Part shown: one piece after another, positions 44,481 through 56,490 of the stretch | Layout: each line of letters starts with the position of its first letter | Position numbering within the stretch: the stretch's first letter is position 1 | Source: Phytoseiulus persimilis | Lineage: Eukaryota > Arthropoda > Arachnida > Mesostigmata > Phytoseiidae | Reading direction: 5' to 3' | DNA length: 64,000 nt | NCBI GenBank assembly: GCA_037576195.1 | Contig: CM075104.1 | Coordinates: 3,726,775 to 3,790,774, forward strand | Program-made: the position numbers and the translations under genes | Notes under the pieces: generated by a model | Databases searched by the model: none | What the model was told of the DNA's origin: nothing | Seen by the model: only the letters and a program-made list of their open reading frames with translations

Positions 44481-47400
44481 AGACTTCATGAGTTTTGATC
44501 TTGTCGCCGAAAAAAAGTTTCTGCCAAGAGCATTGATTTTGCGCAGTGGGGCAGTTCCCGAGCAGCGGAACGTCCGACGTGGGCGATGGTGTTGATCGAG
44601 GAGAATTACGCCGCCGCTGCATCTGCTCTCCTGGATATCACAGCGAAGGGAGAGCATACGTGCGGCGATCGACTCAGGTCGAATTAGTTGACTCCTCCTC
44701 ATTCCGTTTCACATATCTGCATGTCCGGGCCTGAAGAGAATTCATTCCACTACGCATCATATTCCATTCGGATTGGCTCGGTCTCGAGTTCGTCTTTGAT
44801 TGACCTTTGGAGGCGCCGAGAGGGAACTCTGCTGATCGTCGTTGTGAATATTTCAACAACCGTCCCCATTCTCCCCAGCCAGCTCTGAGGAGCTTTATCG
44901 CTGCACTCACACTCGAATATAGCGCCCCTTGTCAGCCGTGGGTGGATTCCGAATTTCGAGAACGACGTTGGAAGAATCCTTTCCTCGTTTCACCCCAAAC
45001 CGGAAAAGGTTTCCCCCTCACACGAGAAACATGAATGGTGCGGCAACACCGTGAGAGAATTCGTCACACAATAACTTTCGAATCCAGCGGTGCCCACGTG
45101 TCCCGGTAGAATCGGATGTGGGGTTTCGAGCAGCTTGAGCTGCCTTCGCAACCTTGCATGATGCGGTCGCATTTTCCACATCCTCCAAACTTGATCGTGG
45201 ATCCGGATCGCTGCTTTGCCGGATCTAATACCTTCCGATTTAGCCCCCGAACTAGCTTCCGAACAGTTGGGTTCGCGATGAAGTCGTCCAGCGATGGAAC
45301 AAAAGCAGAACACACGAAAAATGATTGTTTCGCGACAAGAAAGTTGTTCCCCAAGTTTGGGTGAATCAAGGTCGTGGAATCCGTTCCTTGTCAATCGCTA
45401 CGTCAGATCAGCACATGTTTTTCTGCTGTATTGATTCCCAGTGATTTTTTGCCTGTCGGATTCCTCCGATTCAGACCCATGATTTCCCGTAAATCGTTTC
45501 CTCTGATCAGCACTTGGTTTCCTGTCATATCACAGCGTATTTTTGCCTGTTCGATATTTCATCTCCGATCCACATTTATGAACATTCATGGGAATGTATA
45601 ACTAGGGCCGCACTCTTCCCAGTAAATTGTTTCGTGTAGATCGGAATCAATCTAGATCACTCTCAAATCGTAAGAATATAGGTGTTGCGACTGATGTGGA
45701 ACGAGGAATGGAGAACGATCTGCTTCGTTTGGAGGGAGGGCGGTTCTTTCCGGGAGCAGACAGGAGTCTCGAGGAGATCCACTCTGTGATGTCTATGGTG
45801 CTTCACCCTTCTTTAGTGTCTTCGGTTAGCTATCGACCCGAAGTGTTGCCCACATTCTTCCTGATTCCACTTGGGCCCGATTAGTGATTTAGACCAGTCA
45901 TTCAGAGAGCTATTCGGAAAAGGAACCGTGAAAAAAAAAACTTGATTCGTTTCTTCCACCTCATAGGTGCACGTGCACCCCAACGTCACATGGCTCCTGC
46001 ACTAACAGTGGGACTCAGGAGACGGAGCTGAGGGCTGTCGGTCAAAGACAGGTCTTTCAGATGACTCCGACTTCCTTTCCGGGAACACCGAGATGCTGGA
46101 GCAACTGGGCGATCGACAAGATCACAACGCTTGTATAATAATTAGAGGAACGCGGGTATCCCTCGCGTCCTGGCAGAAGAGAGAAGGAACTCATATGAGG
46201 GATCGCAACTCTGCACGAAGGGCATCGTCCAACGCACAAAGTTTTTAGATGGAGGCAAAGTTTCGAGTGACGAGCAGACCCCTTTTCGGAGCCCCGTCGA
46301 GGTCATTGCTGTCGCAAGCCGCGACGGATTCTCACGCCTGATCACTGATCAACGATCGCTCTCTCATTCGCCTCTCCTGACGAACTCCATGCCCGTTGGA
46401 TGAAAAGGCGCGTGATGGGAGGGCCGCCGATCGATCTCCATCGAAGAACACCGAGCCGAACATTTAGAATCAACCCGGGATCGTCGCCACTCATCCGGGC
46501 TCTCAGTAGAATCGCAAATATCCTAGGGGGTTCTTAGGAACGACAACCAGTGGAATCACCAATGTTGATGTGGCTTCTCATAATTCCACAATCCTCTCAG
46601 ATACTGCATTCGATGTCAATGCCCGTTTCTTGGAGTCGCTGGGCCAGCGCAACTATGATGTTAGAAACAGTCTTGGAACAAAAGGTCACAATGAGCTGAA
46701 GCCTGGATGGAAGATCGAAGATGCTGGCGAAGTGCAAAGGGATGGACTCTAGCAACGGGCACATGGAGACAAGGACAGGCTTCGTCGTGTGTTTCTGCGC
46801 AACACTGAGGACCTTCGAGGAGCAGCCGCGGCACACAGACCCATACAAACGTGGGGAGATCGACTCGAATAGTTTGTGGGACGATAGATGATGGTTGAAC
46901 GTATTTCGGACGGTAATTCCAGCTCCGCCAGCTCGGATAATTCGTGTCTTCGCCGACCGAATGGCAAATACACTCTGCGGCATAATTCTGCGCGCGTCCC
47001 TGTTTTCACAGCAACTTCTAGATAAAACCTAGCAATTGCGAATTTTGGACCCGTCTACGGGCGGGTTGTGCGATTTCCCCTTTCGCAGCGATGCAGAACG
47101 GAACATCTTCGGAAAATACTACAGGAATCTTCGTCGATTTTCTGATCCAGGAATCACAACGGCAGAGGGGACCCAAGAGGCGGGGCGATTCCAATTTTTC
47201 CCCGTGAAAATTGGGAACTCTGACGATGGGATCAGGATCCGGAGAACGGAATCCGAGCATGGTAAAAATTTCAGCTCAATCGGACGTCCCGTCCAGATGT
47301 ATTTCGGAAGACGCGGGTACGCGCGAGATTTCGCAACGGAATGTCGTATTGTTCATCCGCGTAAACTCGGATGGATGATGCAAAATGGTCTAAACCTATA

Positions 47401-49658
47401 CTCCCATATGTTCCCCAAGACGGAGGCTGCTATGGATTCCCCCTTTCCAAGATCACCGTTGTCCGCGTGGGGCGTTTCCGAGGATCATAGCCGAGCGTTA
47501 CCGACGAAATTGACAGCATGCCGACGACGGCGAATTCGGCAATAGACGAGGCGCCTTACAAGGGAGGTTGTTCTCTAGAGATTCGCCTGAAAGGCTAAAT
47601 ACCCACTCCATTAGCATCTTGATGAATAGAAGAAGAATGACGCTGTGAAAACAGCGATCGAAGACCCTTTGAGCGACTCCTCATCGCTTGCATCGACAAA
47701 TTAAGATCTCCCAGTGTTGAAAGGCGGAGCGTGGAATAAAAAAAAAGAGACGACATGTCAGGGCTCTTATATCGCAAACGACAACAATGTTCCAAGTTGC
47801 TTTGGTGTAGTTCCTCTCGGGAATCGCAAACTTGTTTGGAATGAGAATCTTGACAGCAGCTTGATGCGGAACTAAGAGATCATCAATCGTCTCGGATGTT
47901 CTTCGAGGAAGGAGGAGTGTGAATGAACCTTTCTCCCGTCTTCTCTCCGACTGTGTGCACTTGCAGCTATCCACGAGCTAGGCTCAAATGACGAACCATT
48001 TATCGTGTTTTCCGACATGAAAACACAAAACTTCATTCTCTCAGCGCTAATCCATGATCTGCGAGAGGCACATCCAGGTGCAAGGCCTGCACAACGAAAG
48101 AGTTCGTATGAACGTCTTGTTCTTGAAGGTCATAGATTATGGCTGGTTGTGATCAGCGAAGAATCGATTCCAGTGCTTCCGACGCTCCATCAGGAGCTTT
48201 GATTGCTCAGAGGAATCTGCAGTGAAAGCCCAGAAGCCCGAGAAATCCGGGTTGGGTTTCCCAGAAGCTCGGGATGTAGGGTGGGTCCCCAGGGCCATTT
48301 CTCTGTAGTTCCTCCTCGTATGCAACGAGGTGCCTTTCATGGAAGGGCTACTCACATCTACGCGGAAGTCGCGAGTCGAGCCGATCACGCAATAGAACGT
48401 GTCAACGCGAGACGCTTATCGCTCAGCTCAGTCTTTCGCTGGAGCCAACCTTCACTAAAACTCCCATAATGAGATCCACAGTGCGAAGCAAGTCTCTGAT
48501 TCCCTCCCTTCAACTCGAGGGGATTTTTTGGGTTGAAGCTTGGACGCAGTGAGCGAATTACGTGAATGCCTGAACGCATACTCAACTGCAGCCGGTGCAA
48601 CGGCGAAGCAAGGCCTGACGAGAAGCTTTTAAACGAGACGAATACCGAAGTGAATCAGAAATCGTGTGGACAATGCACGGACCCTTAGAGCCCCAACTGT
48701 ATTCAGGGACGGTAGCCGTCGTACGGCTGGGAAGATCAGCCGAACATCACAGCGACCCGTGTCGTAGTGGTCGACTACAGTAGATTTTGTCGATCTGAGT
48801 TCATAGAGAAGAGTTCTCTCTGATGGGTCATCTCGAGAATGTCCGCCACGAGGTGCATCGACGCGAGAAGCGTCGCGGCGGGGTTCTTGCTGCGGCGGAA
48901 CTCTGCGACAGGAACCGGATGGATAGCGGAATAGAGGCGAATTTCAGGGAGGAACGCGTCCCGACAGAGTCACCGAGGGTCCAGTGCGGAGAGAGGAGCG
49001 ACAGCCCTCTGTGGCACCGAGGATGAGCGCAGAGAGTTCGATGTGGTTTTAAACCTTCCCGCTCATGTCTTCAAGGCATCAAAGGTTAGGCCCTATTGAT
49101 CACCTGCTTGAGCGAGCAAAAATCATTGAGACGCAATATTTGAAACTCTTTTGGAAAACAGATTCGAATCGCTCGGAGCTCCGTGGGAAACACTGCATTA
49201 CGCAGGCCGACGTTGGGTGCCGAGAACTAGAATGTGACCGAACGACACTGCGCCCGTGTGTTCTCGTTTCCCCTCTGCAGGATTTTTCTCTTCGATGGGT
49301 TCGTTCCTGTCGGAAGTCGTCGATCGCATTAGAGATTCGTTGACGCTGTCCGAACGAGATTCTCATTTCATTCGTTGAATGTTCAATGATATTGGCGTTG
49401 ACCCGACCGAAGAAATAGTAACACTGAAACTTCTGCTGTCTCGCATTCCTGCCGATCTGTTGCGATACGCCCTGGCTGTCACTCCCAATGTCCTCGAGAA
49501 CACTGATTCCACCCCAGAATACATCAGGTACATCTTGGTTGGCAGCCAATTTTATTGGGATGCGGGTTGATTGAGTAGCAGAGCGTCAGTTCAACGGGAG
49601 TGATGGCAGCCGGGGATTAGCGGCTGTGTTCGGAGACATCGAATCCTGCTAGAATTCT
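44481..49658. other. No recognised gene
   Basis: Open frames include 47036-47545 (169 codons, plus) and overlapping antisense frames at 44990-45394 and 45064-45369; the last contains a cysteine-rich GGCGKCDRIMQGC stretch that I could not assign. None has a recognisable domain or a supporting neighbour. No repeat structure was noticed. Confidence 0.35.
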
Positions 49659-50534
49659 TTGTCGAGATCGATGGGCGGAACGGTTGAGAGTCGCGATGTT
49701 GTGTTTGTTCAGGCAGAGATTTATACCGACGAGCCTGCAATTGAAATGCCGATAATCGATAGCGTTCGACGCGGTGACTGCTACGGGCGCCTTCAACATG
49801 CCGGGAACATACGGTATACGCAGGTAGGGACCGAGAGGCGACCCGGACAAGCTATCAAGCATGAAATCTGGTTTCGTCCCGATAACGGATGCATGCATCG
49901 GCTCCATTTCCAGTTTGTACCGCTTGAATGCCTTGCACGGAATATCGCACGTGTTCGAACGAATCTCGCGTCAGCGGGGCTCAACTTGTCAACTATCAAT
50001 GGTTCTACCTTGATTCCAAAAAATCACAAGCTCTCCCAAAACAGCCTCGAGCTACATCTGGTCTTGTCTCCGAGCAGCGTTGAACGATGTGTCGGGGATG
50101 GAATGTTTTGGATTTTTTCTCGGCTCCTCTCTGAAGGCTTCCCGCAACTCTACTCTCAGATTGGTACAAGGCTAAGAGCTGTCGTGCACTCTCGATCATC
50201 TGGAAAGTTAGCTTCGGCAATCAGTGTAGGAATGATAGAAGATTTCGTTGAGGAACAGATTTCGGTTGGGGAAGTTGTCACACAGAAAGCGATTTCTGCT
50301 ACCTTTCAAGTCTTCACATCTCAGACCCTAGGCTTTAGCACCCGAGAGAGTCCCCTAGGCGCTGAGCACCCTGAGAGACAGCCCCCATCGAGTACTCTTC
50401 TCAGTATTAGGGACCCTTTCTTTCCCCCACGGAGAGCTCTACCGCTACATCCCGCTCAGCGGCTTTCGCGATATTTTCGGCTCCACGGGTTATTTCTTGG
50501 GAAATCGGCAGAGGGGCGTGCGCACAAAGCGTAG
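49659..50534 (+). CDS. Long unrecognised ORF (hypothetical protein or remnant)
   Basis: The frame is open from after a TAG at 49650-49652 to the stop at 50532-50534, about 290 codons; the first ATG is at 49671 and would give about 287 residues. A rough estimate of stop-codon frequency makes a frame of this length unlikely by chance in 64 kb, and it is the longest frame here not explained by a transposase or tandem repeat. I recognise no domain, signal peptide or membrane segment. The N-terminal third is mixed, the middle Ser/Leu-rich and the C-terminus Arg/Pro-rich. It could be an exon, part of an unknown transposon, or coincidence. A LINE remnant begins about 300 bp downstream on the same strand. 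Confidence 0.3.
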   Translation: MSRSMGGTVESRDVVFVQAEIYTDEPAIEMPIIDSVRRGDCYGRLQHAGNIRYTQVGTERRPGQAIKHEIWFRPDNGCMHRLHFQFVPLECLARNIARVRTNLASAGLNLSTINGSTLIPKNHKLSQNSLELHLVLSPSSVERCVGDGMFWIFSRLLSEGFPQLYSQIGTRLRAVVHSRSSGKLASAISVGMIEDFVEEQISVGEVVTQKAISATFQVFTSQTLGFSTRESPLGAEHPERQPPSSTLLSIRDPFFPPRRALPLHPAQRLSRYFRLHGLFLGKSAEGRAHKA

Positions 50535-50840
50535 CTGGGTTCGAACCCGCTGCCTCCAGGGAGAATAATGCCGGAATCTCGTTGAATTTAGGACGAATCG
50601 GATCTCCGCTTTCACGGATTCCAAAAAAGCACACAGTGCTCGAGAAGATGACACTGCTCCAACCCTGGTTGGCGACGTCGATGCGTGGGCACAAAGAGCA
50701 AGCTGCGCCGTCCGCTCGGAACGAAGTATCTCAAAATAGTTATTACCCTTTCGATTTTCCTTTTACGAAGCATCCGCCCCTTGTGGCGGGGTCGTACATA
50801 GTTGGTCTGTTTCGAATACAGGATTTGAGCCGGTGATCAT

Positions 50841-51888
50841 TCAAGGACTCATACACAGGTTACGAATGGACTTGGCAACATGTCTGCATAAAATTCCGGT
50901 AGTAGCCTCATACAAGTATCTTGGAATCGAGCTCCCCGCCGACGATGACTATCTGACCCACCACTGGGCGAAATTAACAGAGAAGGCAAATTAAAAAATC
51001 CAGAGACTCAACGCGAGAACACTTTGGGGTTTCAATCGATTCGAAATATCCATAGTTCTATGCAAAGCAACAGAAGTCCCGCAACTCACGTACTGCAAAG
51101 CAGTGATTACAGTGCCAAGACGACTGAGAACCCATATCGAGTTCAGAGACGCGGGTAGATGGGCCCGGGGGATCCCACACTCCTCAGTAGCGAAGGACTT
51201 TATCGGAGGAGAACTCGGATGGAGCTCCTTCGAAGCCAGAGAGGTCAATAGCAAACTTGTGTATTTTGGGAGGTTGAAGCAAATGGACCCAAACAGGTGG
51301 CCCAAACTTGTTCTCACAGCCATAGAAATCACAAAAGCCGAAGTGAGAGCAAACGAGAGGCTCAAAACATTGAGATCCATGTTCAACCTTGAACATCTCG
51401 AAATAGCCAGACATACATCAGGTACACCCATGTGGAACACCTTTCGTAAAAAACTCAAGACACGAGTACAAAAAAAAAGTAGACTCCATGTGGAAAGCGC
51501 ACATGGGATCCAAATCCACATTGGGTACACAACGACAATTCAAAGGGACGAGAGGTCTTCAAATGGAACTGTACGATAACTCGCGAATCAGTCGTCTTCT
51601 AGCCCTCGCCAGGGCGGGGATGCTACAGACTAGGACCAGACAACACACTCGCTGTGTTGAGGGCTGGTTGAGAGGTTCAGCCGGAAAACAAAGACAAACC
51701 ACTCGCGATCCATCGACACGAAATGCGCCCGATGCGGGGCCCCCGAAACCGACCAACACGTGGTTCTGGAATGCGAGGGAGGGAAATACTCCCAGCAGGA
51801 ATTCGCCGTACGACTACTTCACCAAAACACCACACCGAAGGACCTGAGGAGGACGAGCACGAAAGTGTTCCGATTGCCAGCGACTTGA
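50841..51888 (+). pseudogene. 5'-truncated LINE: end of reverse transcriptase ORF with C-terminal zinc knuckle
   Basis: The reading frame shows YKYLGIELP, like the K-Y-L-G motif in the thumb of non-LTR reverse transcriptases. A stop follows at about 50992, then about 195 residues to 51579 typical of the post-RT region. In another frame comes LLALARAGMLQTRTRQHTR, and back in the first frame KCARCGAPETDQHVVLEC, a CxxC...H...C knuckle found near the C-terminus of many non-LTR elements, ending at the stop 51886-51888. The 5' two thirds (endonuclease and RT palm) are absent, as in 5'-truncated LINE insertions. At least one stop and two frame changes make it non-functional. A 39-bp SINE-like piece interrupts it at 51653-51691. 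The clade is uncertain. Confidence 0.7.
51653..51691 (+). mobile_element. Very short SINE 3'-end insertion inside the LINE remnant
   Basis: TTGAGGGCTGGTTGAGAGG and GTTCAGCCGGAAAACAA match the last 34-36 bases of the SINE copies at 20161 (two mismatches) and 60315. The piece lies between AGACAACACACTCGC (51638-51652) and AGACAAACCACTCGC (51692-51706), 13 of 15 bases identical, which reads as a target-site duplication. The alternative is that the SINE tail was originally taken from a LINE of this family. Confidence 0.55.
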
Positions 51889-54214
51889 CAATGGTGAGAG
51901 CCAGTGTGCGTGAACTATCTCCAGGACCGTGCCTGTCCGATCTTTTTCGTCCTCGACTCGTCGGAAGATCTCCCGTCAGAGCCGGCTGATCGTCCCTCTT
52001 GAATAATTTTTTTGATTGCAACGCATAGGGCTCCGACAAGATTCGCTCCTTCCCGGCACAAAACAGAAGTCTCGGGTCGGCTTCCCGTTGACCGAAGCTT
52101 TCGTGCCTTGTGCGAAGCCATCAATATCTGGCTTCTATGTGGGCCTATGCTCCATGTTCCGCCTTCATCGTTCTCGCACCTGCATTAACGCGCTGTTATC
52201 TTGGATGCAGGTTGATGCGACGATCCACGGGAACTCACCCAAATCCATACACTCGATGGCAGACTCTAAAACCGTGAGGCTCGACGGCTTCGAGGGATCT
52301 TCCCGAGGAGGAACACAATGGTGGAGCGAGGCGAAAGGAACGTTATCGACCCCGAGAACGGAGTTCAAGCCAGGATACAGCCCTGCGCGTATCCCCCGCC
52401 CCTCGCCGAATCGCAGAGCAAGACTCAGCACAGAAGAACTAGCCAAACCGACGAGCTGTGCTGTCCTGTCTTCGGAAGGAACTCGTGGGATCCATGTCCC
52501 CTCAACGACCATCGATAGTGAAAGTTCGACTCGGTAGCAAGATGCGAACTTAGCAAAAGCGGTAGAGTCAGATCATCAGCAAGTGAGGAGCTCGGGGGCA
52601 AGTCAAGTACGTTGGCTACATTCCGGCAATCGGGAGAAGAGCAGCGACGGCGAGTGAGACTTTATATCGAACGAAAAGATCGACTCGGGAATTCAGGCTC
52701 GTTCTTCGAAAAGCGGCGAAACCTGAGCATCGGGATCGATCGAGAAAGTCAACTCTGATTCTTCGGAGCCCGACAAGAGCCCAGACGCAAGGATGGGAGT
52801 CGACAGTGAACGTCGAGTTGAGGCCTATCCTTCCAGAAACGGCGACCTTGAAACGGGATGGAAGATTCGCATTCGGATCGAGAGCATCGACATCGGGTCC
52901 GTCCTGCGGAAACCGATGGAAAGCCGCATGTGTCGGCTGAAATCCAGGAAGCTACTCAAAGAGAGCGATCTCCTAGAGAAGCGTCCTTGCTCGCTTTATT
53001 TTTATCGAATGAATCAACTGGGTATCGGGTTTTTGCGGGAAAGCGCGTCGTCCATCTTTCCATGAGGATTTCGATGAGCTATATTCTCGAAATATTTGCG
53101 TGTCGAAATCTGGATCCGGGGCATGTCTCAGATGCCCAATTGATTCCTTCGTCCTGGGGAAATGGTATCACGATAATACCCTAAGCTCGAGCTATCACAC
53201 ATTGTTGATGCAGGGCTGAGACGAAAAACGGGAACGTTCCTGTCCACAAATGAACTCTTGGAGGCCCACCCCTGAGCTGCTGCATGTTTCGGCGAGCGGC
53301 AGGCATTCATCATCAAGCACGAAAGTCACTTCCGTTGGCAAGCCTTAACTGTCAACTGAATCAGTAACAGTATTTCGGGGTGTAAACGTCAACTCGGCCT
53401 CTGGGAACGGGGTATAACTCGAAGCCGGGCCTAGCTGCCGCGGAGGCCGAATCGACGTGCACCGCTCCATCGAACGTCTTGGCCGTTCGCATTGAGATTG
53501 ACCATACACAAACCTGATCTGGAGAGTTGGATTTCGGACCATCAGCTTCACAAGTCGCTTCCACGAGCTCCTTCGACTCAAACAGGGCTTGGTCGAACTC
53601 TCCTCATAGCGCTTCAACGACTTCGCTACGATTACCGGCCAGTTTTCTGCTTATCTTTGTATTACTCTACGCGGATTTAGTTAGGTCTCTGACGATTCCG
53701 ACCTAGTGACCCGAGAAATCATTGAGCGTATAAGTGACTCTCCATAAATATATAGACTTGAGTCTGATGAGTTGCTGAGCGATCAGAATCCATGTCTCCC
53801 GCGCACTGTTGGTATTCGACTTTCAAAAGAGCGGTCCGAACACTTCATCTGCTCCGGGAAGTCTCTGTAGCTCATTGAACACGTTACCCGATTGTCCCAT
53901 ACATTCAACGACCCTCTCTCCGATTATTCAACTTTGCTATTGAGGAAAGTTGACCACCTCCTTCCGATACGGTGACCCTGAGGTATATATAAGGTATGTA
54001 TGAATATAAACACTCAAGCGGAGGAAGTGGAGAGAAAATTTTCACGAGAAGATGAAGGAGTCACTCAACGATGAAGATAGGGAAAAGATACAGAAAGGTT
54101 TCCCACGCCGGTCATGATCTCCATTGTTTACAAGTCCTAGGGTGGAAGTTCCAAGTGAAATGATAGCCGACTCGATATTTCTCTTGCTTCGACTTGAAGT
54201 TTGACAGAGAACTA
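51889..54214. other. No recognised gene or repeat
   Basis: Frames at 52016-52537 (173 codons, plus) and 52165-52512 (minus) overlap and have no known motif. Nothing else was noticed. Confidence 0.4.
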
Positions 54215-54260
54215 GGAGGTGCTCTCGGGATCGATCTGACCATACTTTTAAGAATCTGAG
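54215..54260 (-). repeat. Single degenerate 45-bp minisatellite unit
   Basis: CTCGGGATCGATCTGACCAT and ACTTTTAAGAATCTGAGGGG match one unit and the start of the next. It is isolated, with no flanking head or end. Confidence 0.5.
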
Positions 54261-55924
54261 GGGTCCATTTAATAAAGCTCTCCGAGGTCCACAAGGCCGT
54301 CTACGAGACTCTAACACAGACAGTCGAAGAGACTCGAAGGGACCTTCTATGATTGCAAGCTGCCAAAAGAGCTTCAGGAGCACACAAAGGAACGGCCCCG
54401 TGTCGGATTCGAGAAGCTGATACGCGACCCACCTCCAGAACCAGCCGGGGAATCCATCCAACGTCGATCTCGAGGAACTGAAGCGCAAACTACAGAACGA
54501 GCTTCTGACGCGCACGGAGAAGCGATTTAGTGTCGAATTCTTTCAGGGAAGCAGGAGCAAAATACACGAGTAACGCGCCAGAAACAGCCGGAGACATTGT
54601 TCGATCGACTACGATATTCCACCATTTCAGTCGGAAATTCAGATAGGTAACGAGCAAGTCGCAGTACAGGAAAGTAATGACATGTACCGATTAACCGCAT
54701 AAGAGGATGTTTTTGGAATGATACTGACTCATGAAGGGGGAGAAAAGTCGCATCATAGATGTGTTCACAATGTCCACGGAATCCCGAATTCCAAGTGGTC
54801 ACATTGTGAGAGGAACATTTCGAAATTGAAACCTTCTCCTATCCTTGATGATTGCTCATCGGCACTGCGCCCATCGGCAACGCTGACCGATCTTTTCATA
54901 CCTTCAGAAAGGCTCAAAGGAGAGTGATGCTGTCGAATAAAGATCACATACTCTGTCAAGCACGAGCGGCGTTTCTCTGCTCGAACCCAATAGTTTTGCA
55001 TGTTTACAGGTTCCAATTATGATATTTGAGGGTTCAGTTCGACGGATACAGTCGTTTCGGTCGAGACCCTTAGCTTGATGTTGTTTTCCAGTCATCGCCA
55101 CACAAAAGAGGATGCTCTCGCTCCATGTGGTGATAGCCCGCGGTGTACAACAACGCGTTTGGATTCTCTCTAGAAGGGGTACAGCCGGATAAGGGGGCTT
55201 CAGGCCACGACTCCGATTTTTGAGTTGGATTGCTTGGCGTGATGCCCCACTCCCAGGGAGCATTTTGCCAATCTCAGAAGCCCTCAATCGCCTTTCAAGT
55301 CTGAATGGTAGGAGAAGAAGATGAATCTCTCGAGAAAAGAGATATATACATGAAACTTGCAAAGTTAATTATGCGGAAACGAAATGACATGGAGAATCGC
55401 GCTTTGACGCGTCGGGGAGCTGGGAAAAACACATAATGTCGTTTCCACCGTCCTGAGTTGTTCGTTCACATGTGAGAAAAACACGCTCTTAGTCGAAAAA
55501 TATTATTTCCGCTGGAACCTGAAACTTGATATGACAACCATCATGGAATCGCTTAAGCCGAGTGCTCTGGAGATCCTCGTTCTCCTACGAGTCCAACATA
55601 CTCAATTTTCAAGGGGCTGTTCACCTTAAATGTGGGTCTCTTTTGTCGGGCTATAACATTGCATCCATGGCAGCTAGACTTAATCCGAAGTGTTCCCCAT
55701 GAGGGGAGGCTTCGAATTATTCGTGGAAGGAAAAATTAGGCCTAACTTTGTCTTCACCCTCCACACAGGAAATATCATAATTCTGCCGAATTTAGGTGTT
55801 TCGCCTCGACAAAAGCACCTAGATTCTTATTTTTTTTTCAGATGTAGGTAATGAAGCGCTCTTGGAAGTAAACTAGAATGAATGGATTCGGATGAGTAAA
55901 ATGCGGAATAAGAAATTCGTAACT
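54261..55924. other. No recognised gene or repeat
   Basis: Overlapping antisense frames at 54042-54515 and 54904-55362 show no motif. From about 55370 to 55925 no long open frame is present on either strand. Confidence 0.4.
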
Positions 55925-56490
55925 TTTTTTTTCCGTTCTCGACGCACCCTCCGGAGCCGCGGAGTCCGAAGACGATCGTTCTAGTTCACTTTGTTGCCAC
56001 ATTCATGAGCTACATTTCGAGAAAAAAAAACATCGAGATCGATGCACCTGGCGAGCAGGAATCACCTAAACCTGGGTACGAATCAGCCCGAAAAGCGATT
56101 TCGAGTTATTGAGCCCCGAAGTTTACCCACGTCGACCGATTGGTACCTCGTACGTCGTCGTTTTCAGGCGATTTCTCGACGCTGAAACGAGCTAGAGAGT
56201 TGATTATTTTTGTGAAACGCAGGTGAAGAGCCCGCCTCCATGTTGAACTAGAACGAGCGAAGTCTGAGGCTGGGAAACATTCTAGAATTCGTTCTGAAGT
56301 GGAAAAATCCTTCTGTTTCTCCCGTCTGTAACGATTTTTTTCGGGGAGACGGAGACCGAATAAGATCGTTTCAATTCACCGGGAAGCCAAATACATGAGC
56401 TACGTCATGAGGGAAGATTTTCAAAAATCGACACCTTTCATGAGAAGACATGACCTGAACAGTGGGTCCAAGTGTGCCAAGGAAATCACG
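55925..56490. repeat. Imperfect direct repeat, offset about 390 bp
   Basis: A block with a TTTTTTTTCCG-like start, a GATCGTT(C/T)(T/C) element, CATGAGCTAC and an ATCGA(T/C) ACC-like run at 55925-56110 recurs at about 56315-56490 (TTTTTTTCGGGG, AAGATCGTTTCAATTCACC, ACATGAGCTACGTCATGAG). The two copies are diverged and no long open frame covers either. It may be two arms of a direct-repeat (LTR-like) element or a decayed tandem repeat. Confidence 0.4.

Noticed and set aside
45064-45369. Cysteine-rich minus-strand frame (GGCGKCDRIMQGC)
   Set aside because: It superficially resembles retroelement C-terminal zinc-binding regions, but spacing and context do not fit a known family.
50500-50560. Possible tRNA or SINE head (GGTTCGAACCC at 50538-50548)
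   Set aside because: The B-box is perfect, but the only A-box-like sequence (near 50502) is too close and no tRNA cloverleaf, SINE body, tail or duplication was found. It may be an isolated match.
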